64,000 bases of DNA from Flavobacterium azizsancarii (GTDB lineage Bacteria; Bacteroidota; Bacteroidia; Flavobacteriales; Flavobacteriaceae). How positions within the stretch are numbered: the first letter of the stretch is position 1; the number at the start of each line of letters is the position of its first letter. Location: the NCBI RefSeq assembly GCF_027980145.1, contig NZ_JAMZNK010000001.1, positions 1-64,000 of the forward strand, written 5' to 3'. Under the pieces are notes generated by a model. The model did no database searches, had not been told where the DNA came from, and saw only the letters and a program-made list of their open reading frames with translations. This document shows, in pieces, positions 50,752 through 59,478 of the stretch. Both the position numbers and the translations under genes were made by a program.

Positions 50752-52224
50752 ATGCTGAACAACTTCAAAATGTCGATGCTTTCTCTTCGTGTCAGGATTT
50801 TCCTTTCGATGATTGTATTGATTGTTGTCGCATCTTTTTTATTGGCTTCTATTTCGATTATTCAGTTTAAGAATGAAGCCAAAGAATACCATCAGGAACG
50901 TCTCGAGCGCAAAGAAAATGCCGTAAAAGAACACATCAATTATGTGCTTTCTACGACGACTTATCCTTTAAAAACAGGAAATCTGGATCTTATTTTTAAA
51001 GATAAAATCCACGAACTGGCCCAGATTCACAAAATCGAAATCAATATTTACAGCCTTGACGGAAAACTACTAAAATCATCAAAAGAATCATTTGCGGTTG
51101 ATAAAGTAGCGCCTCCTGTTCCGGATTATATCCTGAAATTAGTACGTTCATCCATAGAAAAGCGTTTTGTAGACATTAAAACCATCGACGGAGTCAAAAA
51201 TCGTTCATCATATAGTTTGATCAAAGACGAAAAATTTAAACCGCTAGGTATTTTAAATCTTCCTTATTTAGAAGACGACGGTTATTATGATAACGAGTTG
51301 AATACTTTTTTGATTCGTTTAAGTCAAGTGTATTCGTTTATGTTGGTTGTCGCTTTTGCATTGGCCTATTTCCTTTCGACTTATATCACGAAATCGCTGA
51401 AAACGATTTCAGATCGTTTAGAAGAAACCAATCTGGATCAGAAAAATGAGAAAATTGTGTTAGAAGCCAATAGCAAAGAAGTTAACTTCTTGATAAAGGC
51501 TTATAACGGAATGGTTGAAAAACTCGAAACCAGTGCCATAAAACTTGCCCAAAGCGAGCGTGAAGAAGCGTGGCGTGAGATGGCAAAGCAAGTAGCGCAC
51601 GAAATTAAAAACCCGCTTACGCCGATGCGTTTGACCGTTCAGAGTTTTCAACGTAAGTTTGATCCAACAGCTCCGGATGTAAAACAGAAATTAAACGATT
51701 ATTCTGAAACTTTAATCCAACAAATAGATACGATGACGGCGGTAGCTTCGGCATTTTCGAATTTTGCTTCGATGCCGGCGCAACAAAACGAAACCTTAAA
51801 TGTGGTCGAGGTTGTAGAGCTTTCATTAGATATTTTCAACGAAGATTATATTGTTTTCGAAAGCGAAGAAGAAGAGATTATCTCAAAAATGGATCGTACG
51901 CAATTGATCCGTGTCATTACGAATCTCGTTAAAAATGCAACGCAGGCGATTCCCGAAAGTCAGTTTCATAAATCTATTGTAGTTACTGTAAAGCGTAGAG
52001 ACAATAATGTTGAAATTGCCGTAAAAGACAACGGAATCGGAATCCAGAAACAAGATACGAGTAGAATCTTCGAGCCAAAATTTACCACCAAAACCAGCGG
52101 AATGGGACTAGGACTCGGAATTATAAAAAACATTATCGAAAATTACAAAGGAACAATTACCTTTGAATCAACATACGGAAAAGGAACTACATTTACCGTT
52201 TCTTTACCTATCACAAACTCATAA
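50752..52224 (+). CDS. Sensor histidine kinase
   Basis: A 490-residue protein. It has two transmembrane helices (IFLSMIVLIVVASFLLASIS near residue 15; FMLVVAFALAYFLSTYI near 198) around a periplasmic domain, then a HAMP segment. The phosphoacceptor is in AKQVAHEIKNPLTPMRLTVQ near residue 283. ATP lid motifs NLVKNATQAIP, VKDNGIGIQ and SGMGLGLGIIKNI are intact. It resembles the NtrY-like group. No response regulator is adjacent in the window, so its partner is elsewhere. Confidence 0.9.
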   Translation: MLNNFKMSMLSLRVRIFLSMIVLIVVASFLLASISIIQFKNEAKEYHQERLERKENAVKEHINYVLSTTTYPLKTGNLDLIFKDKIHELAQIHKIEINIYSLDGKLLKSSKESFAVDKVAPPVPDYILKLVRSSIEKRFVDIKTIDGVKNRSSYSLIKDEKFKPLGILNLPYLEDDGYYDNELNTFLIRLSQVYSFMLVVAFALAYFLSTYITKSLKTISDRLEETNLDQKNEKIVLEANSKEVNFLIKAYNGMVEKLETSAIKLAQSEREEAWREMAKQVAHEIKNPLTPMRLTVQSFQRKFDPTAPDVKQKLNDYSETLIQQIDTMTAVASAFSNFASMPAQQNETLNVVEVVELSLDIFNEDYIVFESEEEEIISKMDRTQLIRVITNLVKNATQAIPESQFHKSIVVTVKRRDNNVEIAVKDNGIGIQKQDTSRIFEPKFTTKTSGMGLGLGIIKNIIENYKGTITFESTYGKGTTFTVSLPITNS

Positions 52225-52234
52225 AATCAGCGTC

Positions 52235-53017
52235 ATGAACTACGAAAATCTTTTAATCTCGATTGAAGAAAAAATTGCGACCGTAACCATTAACAGACCT
52301 ACAAAACTAAACGCTTTAAACAAAGCTACGATTAGCGATCTAGGTAAAGCAATAAAATTATTAGGCAAAAATGATGATGTTCGGGTAATCATAATTACCG
52401 GAAGTGGCGAAAAAGCATTTGTTGCCGGAGCCGATATTTCAGAATTTGCCAATTATACGATTGTCGAAGGCGCACAATTAGCAGCCGAAGGACAAGAAAA
52501 GTTGTTTGATTTTATCGAAAATTTAAAGAAACCCGTAATTGCTGCAGTAAATGGTTTTGCTCTTGGCGGTGGTTTAGAATTGTCTATGGCATGTCATTTT
52601 AGAGTCGCTTCAGAGAATGCAAAAATGGGATTGCCGGAAGTTAGTTTAGGATTAATTCCGGGTTACGGAGGAACACAGCGTTTACCACAATTAGTAGGTA
52701 AAGGACGTGCGATGGAAATGATCATGACTGCAGCAATGATTTCGGCCGAAGAAGCCAAACAATACGGCTTAGTAAATCACGTTGTACCTCAGGCGGAACT
52801 TTTAGATTTTACTACTGGAATTGCACAAAAAATCATTAAAAATGCTCCTTTTGCAATTACTAAAGCGATAAAAGCGATCAATGCCAATTATAAAGACGGT
52901 AAAGACGGTTTCGATACCGAAATAAAATCATTCGGAAAATGTTTCGGAACTCAGGATTTTAAAGAGGGAACAACAGCATTCTTAGAAAAACGTAAAGCTG
53001 AATTTACAGGGAAATAA
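52235..53017 (+). CDS. Enoyl-CoA hydratase/isomerase
   Basis: A 260-residue crotonase-family enzyme from the ATG at 52235 (MNYENLLISIEEKIA); a longer frame overlaps the kinase gene. It has the oxyanion-hole block AFVAGADISEFANY and AVNGFALGGGLELSMACHFR, and the catalytic-Glu segments LPEVSLGLIPGYGGTQRLPQ. It adds water to 2-enoyl-CoA in beta-oxidation or related routes. Exact substrate not deducible. Confidence 0.9.
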   Translation: MNYENLLISIEEKIATVTINRPTKLNALNKATISDLGKAIKLLGKNDDVRVIIITGSGEKAFVAGADISEFANYTIVEGAQLAAEGQEKLFDFIENLKKPVIAAVNGFALGGGLELSMACHFRVASENAKMGLPEVSLGLIPGYGGTQRLPQLVGKGRAMEMIMTAAMISAEEAKQYGLVNHVVPQAELLDFTTGIAQKIIKNAPFAITKAIKAINANYKDGKDGFDTEIKSFGKCFGTQDFKEGTTAFLEKRKAEFTGK

Positions 53018-53022
53018 TTTTC

Positions 53023-53117
53023 TTAACCGCAAAGTTCGCAAAGATTTACGCAAAGGACACAAGGAAATTAAAAAACTTAGCGAACATTGCGTAAATCTTT
53101 GCGAACTTTGCGGTTAA
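53023..53117. repeat. Perfect 31-bp inverted repeat
   Basis: Left arm 53023-53053 (begins TTAACCGCAAAG) and right arm 53087-53117 (ends CTTTGCGGTTAA) are perfect complements with a 33-base loop. Such GCAAAGTTCGCAAAG-type palindromes are, to my memory, scattered in Flavobacterium genomes. RNA from either strand would make a long hairpin; it may act as terminator or mRNA stabiliser. Confidence 0.9.
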
Positions 53118-53134
53118 ATAATAACACAAACAAT

Positions 53135-53536
53135 ATGTCCTACGAATCAATATTTGCTCTTTTTTGCGAACGCGTCAAAGAAAGCATTCAAGCCGGTACT
53201 TTTGCCAAACTAACTCTGGCAAAAACCATCGGTGATACCGAAATCAAAAACATCTATTTCCGTTTAGCGATAAACGAAGATAACACCTATTCAATCGCAT
53301 TAACAACGCGCTACAAAACCGAAGAAATCGAAAGTATTCATGCTTTAGACGAAGCTTTATTGATGTTGGGAACTTACATCAAAAATCCGTTTTTAACTGC
53401 TTTGTTATTTACTACAGATAATGATATAACTTTCAAAGTGAATAAGAAAAATGCAGGAAGTATTATTGAGCAAGAACCAACATTTAAAAATGCGTCGCCG
53501 GTAATGTTAGAAATGATCGAGAAAGGAATTGTTTAA
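53135..53536 (+). CDS. Protein of unknown function
   Basis: A 133-residue protein from the ATG at 53135; the longer frame begins inside the palindrome and is rejected. It is alpha/beta (SYESIFALFCERVKESIQAG, then KNIYFRLAINEDNTYSIALT) with a helical C-terminus. A small cytoplasmic protein. No family recognised. Confidence 0.65.
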   Translation: MSYESIFALFCERVKESIQAGTFAKLTLAKTIGDTEIKNIYFRLAINEDNTYSIALTTRYKTEEIESIHALDEALLMLGTYIKNPFLTALLFTTDNDITFKVNKKNAGSIIEQEPTFKNASPVMLEMIEKGIV

Positions 53537-53815
53537 TAATGGCTTTTAGGATTTCTAGGAGCTAATCCCGCTATCCGTTATAATCTTTTGTGCCGAACCC
53601 CGGCACAAAAGGATTTTCACTTCTATCGGGGCTAGGACATTCGGTGTGTGTCAGGCTGAACGATCCCGAAGTTTCGGAAGAAGCCCTCGTTTCCTGAATT
53701 CGTCATCATCAACGGATTAAAATCCGTTGCTACAAAATAGTTCGTTCCTCCGGAACTTTATAAAAAATCTTCGTGAACCTTCGTGCAATTCTCCGTGAAT
53801 CTCTGTGAAATAACC
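53537..53815. repeat. Intergenic patchwork of short inverted repeats
   Basis: 279 bases with no gene. Visible dyads: TTTTGTGCCG against CGGCACAAAA, and CAACGGATT against AATCCGTTG; also GTTCGTTCCTCCGGAAC. A stretch reading GTCAGGCTGAACGATC resembles the arm of the 62,407 repeat. It looks like a graveyard of the same palindromic element families. Confidence 0.65.
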
Positions 53816-54469
53816 CTAAACCAGCTTCACAAACAAATTCGAAGCTATTTTATTCGAAATAGACAATTCACGACCATCAATTTTAATCTTAACAGATAAG
53901 TCGAACGATTCTTTAGACAAAAGTTGAATTTGCGAACCGAGAGCAATTTCTTGTTTGTCCAGATATTTCAAAAATTCAGATGAAGTATCTTTAACCCCCA
54001 CACAAACTCCGGTTTGATTGTCTGTTAATTCAGAAAGTAAGTATTTCTCGATCTTAACAATTCTTCCATGAGCGTCGGGAATCGGATCACCATGCGGATC
54101 TTCGGTAGGATTTCCCAGAAAATCATCCAGACGATTAATCAATTGTTCGGATTTGATGTGTTCCAGTTGCTCAGCAATATCATGAACTTCGTCCCAAGAG
54201 AAATTTAATTTATCCACTAAAAAAACTTCCCACAAACGATGTTTTCGAACAATCATTTTGGCTGCTAACTTTCCGTTTTCGGTCAAAGAAACGCCCTGGT
54301 ACTTTTTATAATTCACCAAATCTTTATCCGCCAGCTTTTTGAGCATATCCGTAACCGATGAAGCTTTAGTCTCCATCATTTCAGCAATAGCGTTCGTACT
54401 TACTTCTGAATCATTAGAAGTAGTAAGATGATAAATCGATTTTAGATAATTTTCTTCTGAAAAAGTCAT
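53816..54469 (-). CDS. DtxR/MntR-family metal-dependent regulator
   Basis: A 217-residue protein from the ATG at 54469 (TTG at 54478 is less likely). Residues 1-60 form a winged helix (NAIAEMMETKASSVTDMLKK). The second domain has RKHRLWEVFLVDKLNFSWDE with metal-ligand candidates (His, Glu), then EHIKSEQLINRLDDFLGNP and PHGDPIPD. A C-terminal SH3/FeoA-like domain follows. Its neighbour is an NRAMP transporter with a palindromic promoter site, so it probably controls Mn/Fe uptake. Confidence 0.85.
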   Translation of the reverse strand: MTFSEENYLKSIYHLTTSNDSEVSTNAIAEMMETKASSVTDMLKKLADKDLVNYKKYQGVSLTENGKLAAKMIVRKHRLWEVFLVDKLNFSWDEVHDIAEQLEHIKSEQLINRLDDFLGNPTEDPHGDPIPDAHGRIVKIEKYLLSELTDNQTGVCVGVKDTSSEFLKYLDKQEIALGSQIQLLSKESFDLSVKIKIDGRELSISNKIASNLFVKLV

Positions 54470-54482
54470 TTTTTGCAAGGTT

Positions 54483-54562
54483 CTAAGGTTCTGAGTTGCT
54501 AAGGTTCTAAGTTAAAAGCCTCAAAGGAAAAACCTCAGAAACTTAGCAACTCAGAACCTTAG
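54483..54562. repeat. Perfect 21-bp inverted repeat
   Basis: Left arm 54483-54503 (CTAAGGTTCTGAGTTGCTAA then G) and right arm 54542-54562 are perfect complements around a 38-base loop. It lies between the regulator gene and the transporter gene, both leftward. Another sequence family of the same kind as at 53,023. Confidence 0.85.
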
Positions 54563-54565
54563 GCA

Positions 54566-56437
54566 CTATTTTTTAACAATCAACAAAGGTATTGAAATTT
54601 TATGTCTCAATTTGTCTACCGTTGTGCCAAATAAAATATCTTTTAATCCAGTGTGGCCGTGGGTTCCCATAACTAGAATGTCAAAATTTCCGGTATTAAT
54701 AATCTTCGGAATCACCGTGTTAGGTTTTCCAAAACCAAGTTCAGTTTCGATCCTGAATCCCTTCTGCGAAAGCATTTCTTTATATTCTAATAATAATTTT
54801 TCGTCGATAGTCGTCTCGTGATCGTCAACATGTTGCCCATACATTAATGCACCAACGGTTTCTACAATGTGAATTAAGGTGTATTGCGCGTCGATTCCGC
54901 CCAATTCGAAGGCATTATTTAGTGCAGCTTCATCTGCTTTAGAAAAGTCTACAGAAATCGCTATGTTTTTCTTGCTATAAATTTCTTTAGGCGCATACAC
55001 TAATTTTAAATGATGAGGTGAATGATTATCAATATTTGATTTTGCTCTTGCTATAAAAGGTTTGAAAACAATATAAAGTAATAAGCCTAAAAATCCAAAA
55101 GCAAGCGGAACAACCGTTAACCAAAGAATTATTGGATGACTTGCAGCTTCAATCCATGAACTAATTTCGTCGTAAACCAATTTTGCATTCAGCGAAACAA
55201 TAATCAAAGCAATAATCCAGGCAGCTATTTGTGTAGTTCGTGAAATGTGAAAACCCTTCATTTTAGATTTATCACTCACAAAATGAATCAAGGGAATAAT
55301 TGCAAAACCTAATTGCAAACTCAAAATTACCTGGCTCAGAATCAATAGTTTTCCCGTTACGCTATCTCCATAAATTAAGATCACGACAACAGCCGGAACA
55401 ATCGCAATCAAACGGGTTATAATGCGTCGAACCCAAGGCTGAATTCTTAAATTCAAATAACCTTCCATTACGATCTGACCTGCTAAAGTTCCCGTAACGG
55501 TCGAGCTTTGTCCTGCAGCAATCAAAGCAACGGCAAATAAAATGGGCGCCCATTTGGTTCCTAATAAAGGTTCGAGAAATTGGTGTGCATCCTGAATTTC
55601 GGCAACTTCAAACATTCCATTTTTATAAAATGTAGCTGCGGCTAAAATTAAAATGGCAGCATTTACAAAAAAGGCCAGGTTAAGGGCAATGGTTGAATCA
55701 ATAAGATTATATTTCAACGCTTGTTTTATTCCCGCCGGAGTTCTGTCGAATTTTCGGGTTTGAACTAAAGAGGAATGCAGGTATAAGTTGTGAGGCATGA
55801 CGGTTGCTCCAATAATCCCGATAGCAATGTATAAAGCGGCAGAATTGGGCATTGAAGGAATAAGTCCGTAGAGTACTTTATCTAATTCAGGTTCTGCAAA
55901 AATCATTTCGAAAATGAACGAGAAACCAATAATGGCGACTAATACAATAATAAAAGCCTCCATTTTACGGATCCCTTTATTGATTAAGAACAATAATAAG
56001 AAGGTATCTAAAACGGTAATTAAAACGCCTTCGATCAACGGAATATCAAAAAGGAGATTGATCCCGATTGCCATTCCTAAAACTTCAGCAAGATCACAAG
56101 CCGCAATGGCAATTTCAGCCAGAAAGTATAAAATATAGTTGATGAATTTCGAATAGGTTTCTCTTGATGCCTGCGCTAAGTCACGTTGTGTCACAATTCC
56201 TAAACGTGCGCTTAAGCTTTGAAGCAACAAAGCCATTAAGTTGCTCATTAACAAAACCCAAAGCAAAGAATACCCAAACTGGCTACCACCGGCAATATCT
56301 GTTGCCCAGTTTCCCGGGTCCATATATCCAACACTTACTAAATATGCCGGGCCTAAAAAGGCTAATATTTTTCTGAAACCTGTTTTTTTATTTTGTGTTG
56401 CGACCGATTGGTGAACTTCTTCTAAAGATTTACCCAT
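54566..56437 (-). CDS. NRAMP metal transporter fused to a UspA domain
   Basis: A 623-residue protein. Residues 25-470 are NRAMP: about eleven membrane helices, the metal-site motif DPGNWATDIAGG in TM1, and MPHNLYLHSSLVQTRK in TM6. Residues about 485-623 are a UspA-type cytoplasmic domain with KNIAISVDFSKADEAAL, the G-x2-G-x9-G(S/T) ATP site region MGTHGHTGLKDILFGTTVDK, and closing HKISIPLLIVKK. Transports Mn2+ or Fe2+ with protons. The fusion may give nucleotide or stress control of uptake. Confidence 0.92.
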   Translation of the reverse strand: MGKSLEEVHQSVATQNKKTGFRKILAFLGPAYLVSVGYMDPGNWATDIAGGSQFGYSLLWVLLMSNLMALLLQSLSARLGIVTQRDLAQASRETYSKFINYILYFLAEIAIAACDLAEVLGMAIGINLLFDIPLIEGVLITVLDTFLLLFLINKGIRKMEAFIIVLVAIIGFSFIFEMIFAEPELDKVLYGLIPSMPNSAALYIAIGIIGATVMPHNLYLHSSLVQTRKFDRTPAGIKQALKYNLIDSTIALNLAFFVNAAILILAAATFYKNGMFEVAEIQDAHQFLEPLLGTKWAPILFAVALIAAGQSSTVTGTLAGQIVMEGYLNLRIQPWVRRIITRLIAIVPAVVVILIYGDSVTGKLLILSQVILSLQLGFAIIPLIHFVSDKSKMKGFHISRTTQIAAWIIALIIVSLNAKLVYDEISSWIEAASHPIILWLTVVPLAFGFLGLLLYIVFKPFIARAKSNIDNHSPHHLKLVYAPKEIYSKKNIAISVDFSKADEAALNNAFELGGIDAQYTLIHIVETVGALMYGQHVDDHETTIDEKLLLEYKEMLSQKGFRIETELGFGKPNTVIPKIINTGNFDILVMGTHGHTGLKDILFGTTVDKLRHKISIPLLIVKK

Positions 56438-56456
56438 TGTAAAAATGTTGTTTGAA

Positions 56457-56510
56457 CAAATATATAGAAAAATTATATTCGCTCAACAATATTTTTAGAC
56501 AAGTCTAAAA
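56457..56510 (-). promoter_or_regulatory. Transporter promoter with MntR-type palindrome
   Basis: On the minus strand TTG (56484-56486), 19 bases, TATATTTG (56457-56464) fits the Bacteroidota promoter. Just upstream of the -33 box is a perfect 8-2-8 dyad TTTTAGACAAGTCTAAAA (56493-56510). It resembles operators of DtxR/MntR regulators (TTTAG...CTAAA). The adjacent regulator gene is the natural ligand-dependent binder. Confidence 0.7.
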
Positions 56511-56511
56511 C

Positions 56512-56904
56512 TTAAATGTTAGAATTCAAACAATTTGGGCATAATCCTGACAACGTAAAGTTTATATCATTGACTTTGTAATTGTGCGGAATAATATAAC
56601 TCGGCTTTACATTTTCAAGGCAAGTTATTTCCAAACACTTCTCACAACTAAAATGAGCATGATTATGAATGTGCACACGTTGTGCATGATGATGGCATTT
56701 TGCATACTTAACCGTTCCGTCAAGATTCACGATTTTATGAACGATATCGTCATTAACTAATCGTTCTAAGATTCTGTAAATAGTAACACGATCGCATAAA
56801 TCTCCCGTTTGTTTCTGAATTTCGGCGTGCGAGAGCGCGGTTTTAGATTTACCAAATATCTCTAAAACGGCCGTCTTTGCTACTGTATTTCTTGTTGTTT
56901 TCAT
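56512..56904 (-). CDS. Fur-family regulator, probably Zur
   Basis: A 130-residue protein from the ATG at 56904; the longer reading starts in the operator region. Winged helix at 1-75 (KTALSHAEIQKQTGDLCDRV); metal-site region with AKCHHHAQRVHIHNHAHFSC; structural zinc Cys pairs CEKC and CPNC. The His-rich hinge and the neighbours (MerC, COG0523, TonB receptor) and TTGCAAC dyads point to Zur rather than Fur, but this is inference. Confidence 0.8.
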   Translation of the reverse strand: MKTTRNTVAKTAVLEIFGKSKTALSHAEIQKQTGDLCDRVTIYRILERLVNDDIVHKIVNLDGTVKYAKCHHHAQRVHIHNHAHFSCEKCLEITCLENVKPSYIIPHNYKVNDINFTLSGLCPNCLNSNI

Positions 56905-56926
56905 TTTTATGGAATTAAAAATATTA

Positions 56927-56980
56927 TCGCAACAATGTTGCAATTAAAAATAATTGATATATTTGCAACAAAATTGCATT
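56927..56980. promoter_or_regulatory. Two Zur-like operators in the divergent promoter
   Basis: Site 1 at 56927-56943, TCGCAACAATGTTGCAA, and site 2 at 56962-56980, centred on TTGCAACAAAATTGCAT, both fit TTGCAAC-N3-GTTGCAA. Site 2 overlaps TATATTTG (56958-56965), a -7 box for the rightward operon, so bound protein would block it. They lie between the Fur-family gene and the MerC-COG0523 operon. Confidence 0.7.
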
Positions 56981-56997
56981 AAGCAAATGTACTGAAA

Positions 56998-57345
56998 ATG
57001 AAGAAATCTACCACACCTTTTTACGATATTTTAGGAATCTCAAGTGCAACCATTTGTTTGGTTCATTGTCTGGTTTTTCCGCTTTTAACAATTTTGCCAA
57101 TAGGTTTAAGCCACAATCCTTTTATCGATTTGATATTTGCGGTGATGGGACTTTTTGCCATTTTCAAAATTATAAATAAATCCAGTCTTTTAATATCTAC
57201 AATCCTTGTTATTTCTATGGCATTGATCTGGATTAGCGTTTTAAGCGAACTTTTTCTGGAGATTCATCTTGATCTGATCTTTATTGGAGGTATCGGAATG
57301 ATCATCGGGCATTTTTTAAATTATAAAAATCATAAACAATCGTAA
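56998..57345 (+). CDS. MerC-domain membrane protein
   Basis: A 115-residue protein with four transmembrane helices (for example [15 protein letters not shown] and [18 protein letters not shown]). [20 protein letters not shown] near residue 17 carries the Cys-x3-Cys pair of MerC, which in mercury systems passes the metal across the membrane. Here it heads a probable zinc operon, so the ion is more likely zinc. Coded 2 bases before the GTPase. Confidence 0.75.
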   Translation: MKKSTTPFYDILGISSATICLVHCLVFPLLTILPIGLSHNPFIDLIFAVMGLFAIFKIINKSSLLISTILVISMALIWISVLSELFLEIHLDLIFIGGIGMIIGHFLNYKNHKQS

Positions 57346-57347
57346 CA

Positions 57348-58550
57348 ATGAAAAAATTACCCGTAACGGTACTAAGCGGATTTCTGGGTGCCGGAAAAAC
57401 AACGCTCCTCAATCATATTCTTCATAACAAAGACGGATTAAAAGTTGCTGTCATTGTCAATGATATGAGCGAAGTAAATATTGATGTGCGGCTCGTGAAA
57501 AATGAACATACTTTATCAAGGACCCAAGAGAAATTAGTAGAAATGACCAATGGCTGTATTTGCTGCACCTTACGGGAAGATTTAATGATTGAAGTCGAAA
57601 AATTAGCCAAAGAAAACAGATTTGATTATTTGCTTATAGAAAGTACTGGAATTAGCGAGCCTATTCCCGTTGCACAGACTTTTTCTTTTGTGAATGAAGA
57701 TGAGAATATCGATTTATCGAGATTTAGTTATATCGATACGATGGTTACGGTGGTGGATAGTTTTAATTTCTTTAAAGATTTTGGTTCTGCCAAAACATTA
57801 CAGGAGCAAAATTTATCTGATATTGAAAATGATAATCGAACAATTGTGAATCTTTTGGTCGATCAGGTAGAGTTTGCTAACGTGATTATTTTGAATAAAA
57901 CAGATCTAATCAGTTCTGAATCATTGGAAATACTGAAAGCTTCGATTCAAAAACTCAATCCAGTGGCGAGAATAATTACTTCGGTTTTAGGGAAAGTGAA
58001 TCCAAATGTAATTATAAATACTGGATTATTCAATTATGAAGATGCTGAAAATTCCGCAGGTTGGATTAGAGAATTAGAAGGAATTCATACGCCCGAAACC
58101 GAAGAATACGGAATCAATTCTTTTGTGTTTCGGGATTCAAAACCTTTTCATCCCAATCGATTATGGAATTTCATTACTTTTCATTTTCCGTCCAACATTA
58201 TTCGAAGCAAAGGATTATTATGGATGGCATCAAGACCGGAGCAGGCCATTAACTGGAGTCAGGCGGGCGGATCTATGAAAGCCGAAGGTGCCGGAGTTTG
58301 GTGGGCAAGTATGCCGCTCAGCGAAAGAATGACTTTTAACAATTTTGTTGAATTTCAGGATATTATAGAAGAACGCTGGACTTCTAAATTTGGGGACAGA
58401 CTCAACGAAATTGTTTTTATTGGCCAAAAGATCAATGAAACTGAAATTATCAAAGGACTTAATAACTGTCTTTGCACCGAAGATGAAATTGTAGATTATC
58501 ATGACGGTTTCTTCTCTACAAAAGATCCTTTTCCAATTCCGAGAAATTAG
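57348..58550 (+). CDS. COG0523 (CobW/ZigA-type) GTPase metallochaperone
   Basis: A 400-residue protein. Walker [14 protein letters not shown] (residues 11-23), metal motif [10 protein letters not shown] near residue 71 (C-x-C-C), [12 protein letters not shown] near 35, NKTDLI near 185. The C-terminal domain has WRELxG-type IRELEGIH and [10 protein letters not shown]. Members such as ZigA/ZNG1 insert zinc into client enzymes during zinc scarcity. Placement beside a Zur-like gene and Zur-like sites backs a zinc role. Confidence 0.9.
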   Translation: MKKLPVTVLSGFLGAGKTTLLNHILHNKDGLKVAVIVNDMSEVNIDVRLVKNEHTLSRTQEKLVEMTNGCICCTLREDLMIEVEKLAKENRFDYLLIESTGISEPIPVAQTFSFVNEDENIDLSRFSYIDTMVTVVDSFNFFKDFGSAKTLQEQNLSDIENDNRTIVNLLVDQVEFANVIILNKTDLISSESLEILKASIQKLNPVARIITSVLGKVNPNVIINTGLFNYEDAENSAGWIRELEGIHTPETEEYGINSFVFRDSKPFHPNRLWNFITFHFPSNIIRSKGLLWMASRPEQAINWSQAGGSMKAEGAGVWWASMPLSERMTFNNFVEFQDIIEERWTSKFGDRLNEIVFIGQKINETEIIKGLNNCLCTEDEIVDYHDGFFSTKDPFPIPRN

Positions 58551-58566
58551 TAAAAAACTTAAAACT

Positions 58567-59478
58567 ATGATATACAATAATAAATACGACGTTATAATTA
58601 TCGGAGGTAGCTATAGCGGACTTTCGGCGGCAATGAGCTTGGGGCGTTCTTTACGACACGTTTTAGTGATCGATAGTGGTTTGCCTTGCAACAGACAAAC
58701 ACCACATTCGCATAATTTTATCACGCACGATGGAGAGAAACCAGCTATAATTTCGGCGAAAGCCAAAACCCAGGTAGACTTTTATGAAACGGTTCAATTT
58801 TATAACGGACTTGCCATTAGCGCCATTAAAACAGAATCTGGTTTTGAAATAGAAACTCAGTCGGGAAAGATTTTTACATCTAAAAAAGTATTGTTTGCAA
58901 CAGGCGTAAAAGATTTACTGCCACAAATTCCTGGTTTTGCAGAATGTTGGGGAATTTCGGTTTTGCATTGTCCGTATTGTCACGGTTATGAAGTAAAAAA
59001 AGAAAAAACTGCCATCGTAGCCAATGGTGATATGGCTTTTGATTATGCTAAAATGATTTCGAACTGGACAAAAGATTTAAGATTGATTACCAATGGGAAA
59101 TCGAAATTGACTTTAGAGCAAACTCAAATGCTGAAGAAACATAAAGTTGAAATTATCGAACATGAAATCGAGGCTTTGGAACACGAAAACGGAAATGTTC
59201 AGCATATTGTCTTTAAAAATCAATCAAAAGTATCCGTAAAAGCGATTTATTTCAGAGCACCTTTTGAGCAGCATTGTTCTTTACCGGAGTCTTTAGGCTG
59301 TGAATTGACAGAACAAGGTTTATTGAAAGTAGATCCTTTTCAGAAAACGACAATTGCAGGAGTTTTTGCGAGTGGAGATTGTCACATTCAGGCACGGTCT
59401 GTTGCAATGGCGGTTTCTTCAGGATCTTTTGCAGGAGCGATGATCAATAGAGAAATTATTGACGAAGAATTTATTTAA
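58567..59478 (+). CDS. Thioredoxin-reductase-like NAD(P)/FAD oxidoreductase
   Basis: A 303-residue flavoprotein from the ATG at 58567. FAD-binding VIIIGGSYSGLSAAMSLGR near residue 10; a redox motif HCPYCHGYEV near residue 138 with CxxC; and the closing TTIAGVFASGDCHIQARSVA. It is the length of a thioredoxin reductase but the NADPH fold (TAIVANGDMAFDYAKMIS) is atypical (lacks the usual GxGxxA), so it may use another donor. It could reduce the secreted thioredoxin or metal-site cysteines. Same operon direction as the zinc genes. Confidence 0.8.
   Translation: MIYNNKYDVIIIGGSYSGLSAAMSLGRSLRHVLVIDSGLPCNRQTPHSHNFITHDGEKPAIISAKAKTQVDFYETVQFYNGLAISAIKTESGFEIETQSGKIFTSKKVLFATGVKDLLPQIPGFAECWGISVLHCPYCHGYEVKKEKTAIVANGDMAFDYAKMISNWTKDLRLITNGKSKLTLEQTQMLKKHKVEIIEHEIEALEHENGNVQHIVFKNQSKVSVKAIYFRAPFEQHCSLPESLGCELTEQGLLKVDPFQKTTIAGVFASGDCHIQARSVAMAVSSGSFAGAMINREIIDEEFI

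Noticed and set aside
52163..52234. Longer start for the enoyl-CoA hydratase
   Set aside because: It overlaps the kinase C-terminus; MNYENLL is the normal beginning of the family.
53537..53815. Structured RNA or tRNA gene
   Set aside because: No cloverleaf or conserved RNA core seen; the dyads are separate and simple.
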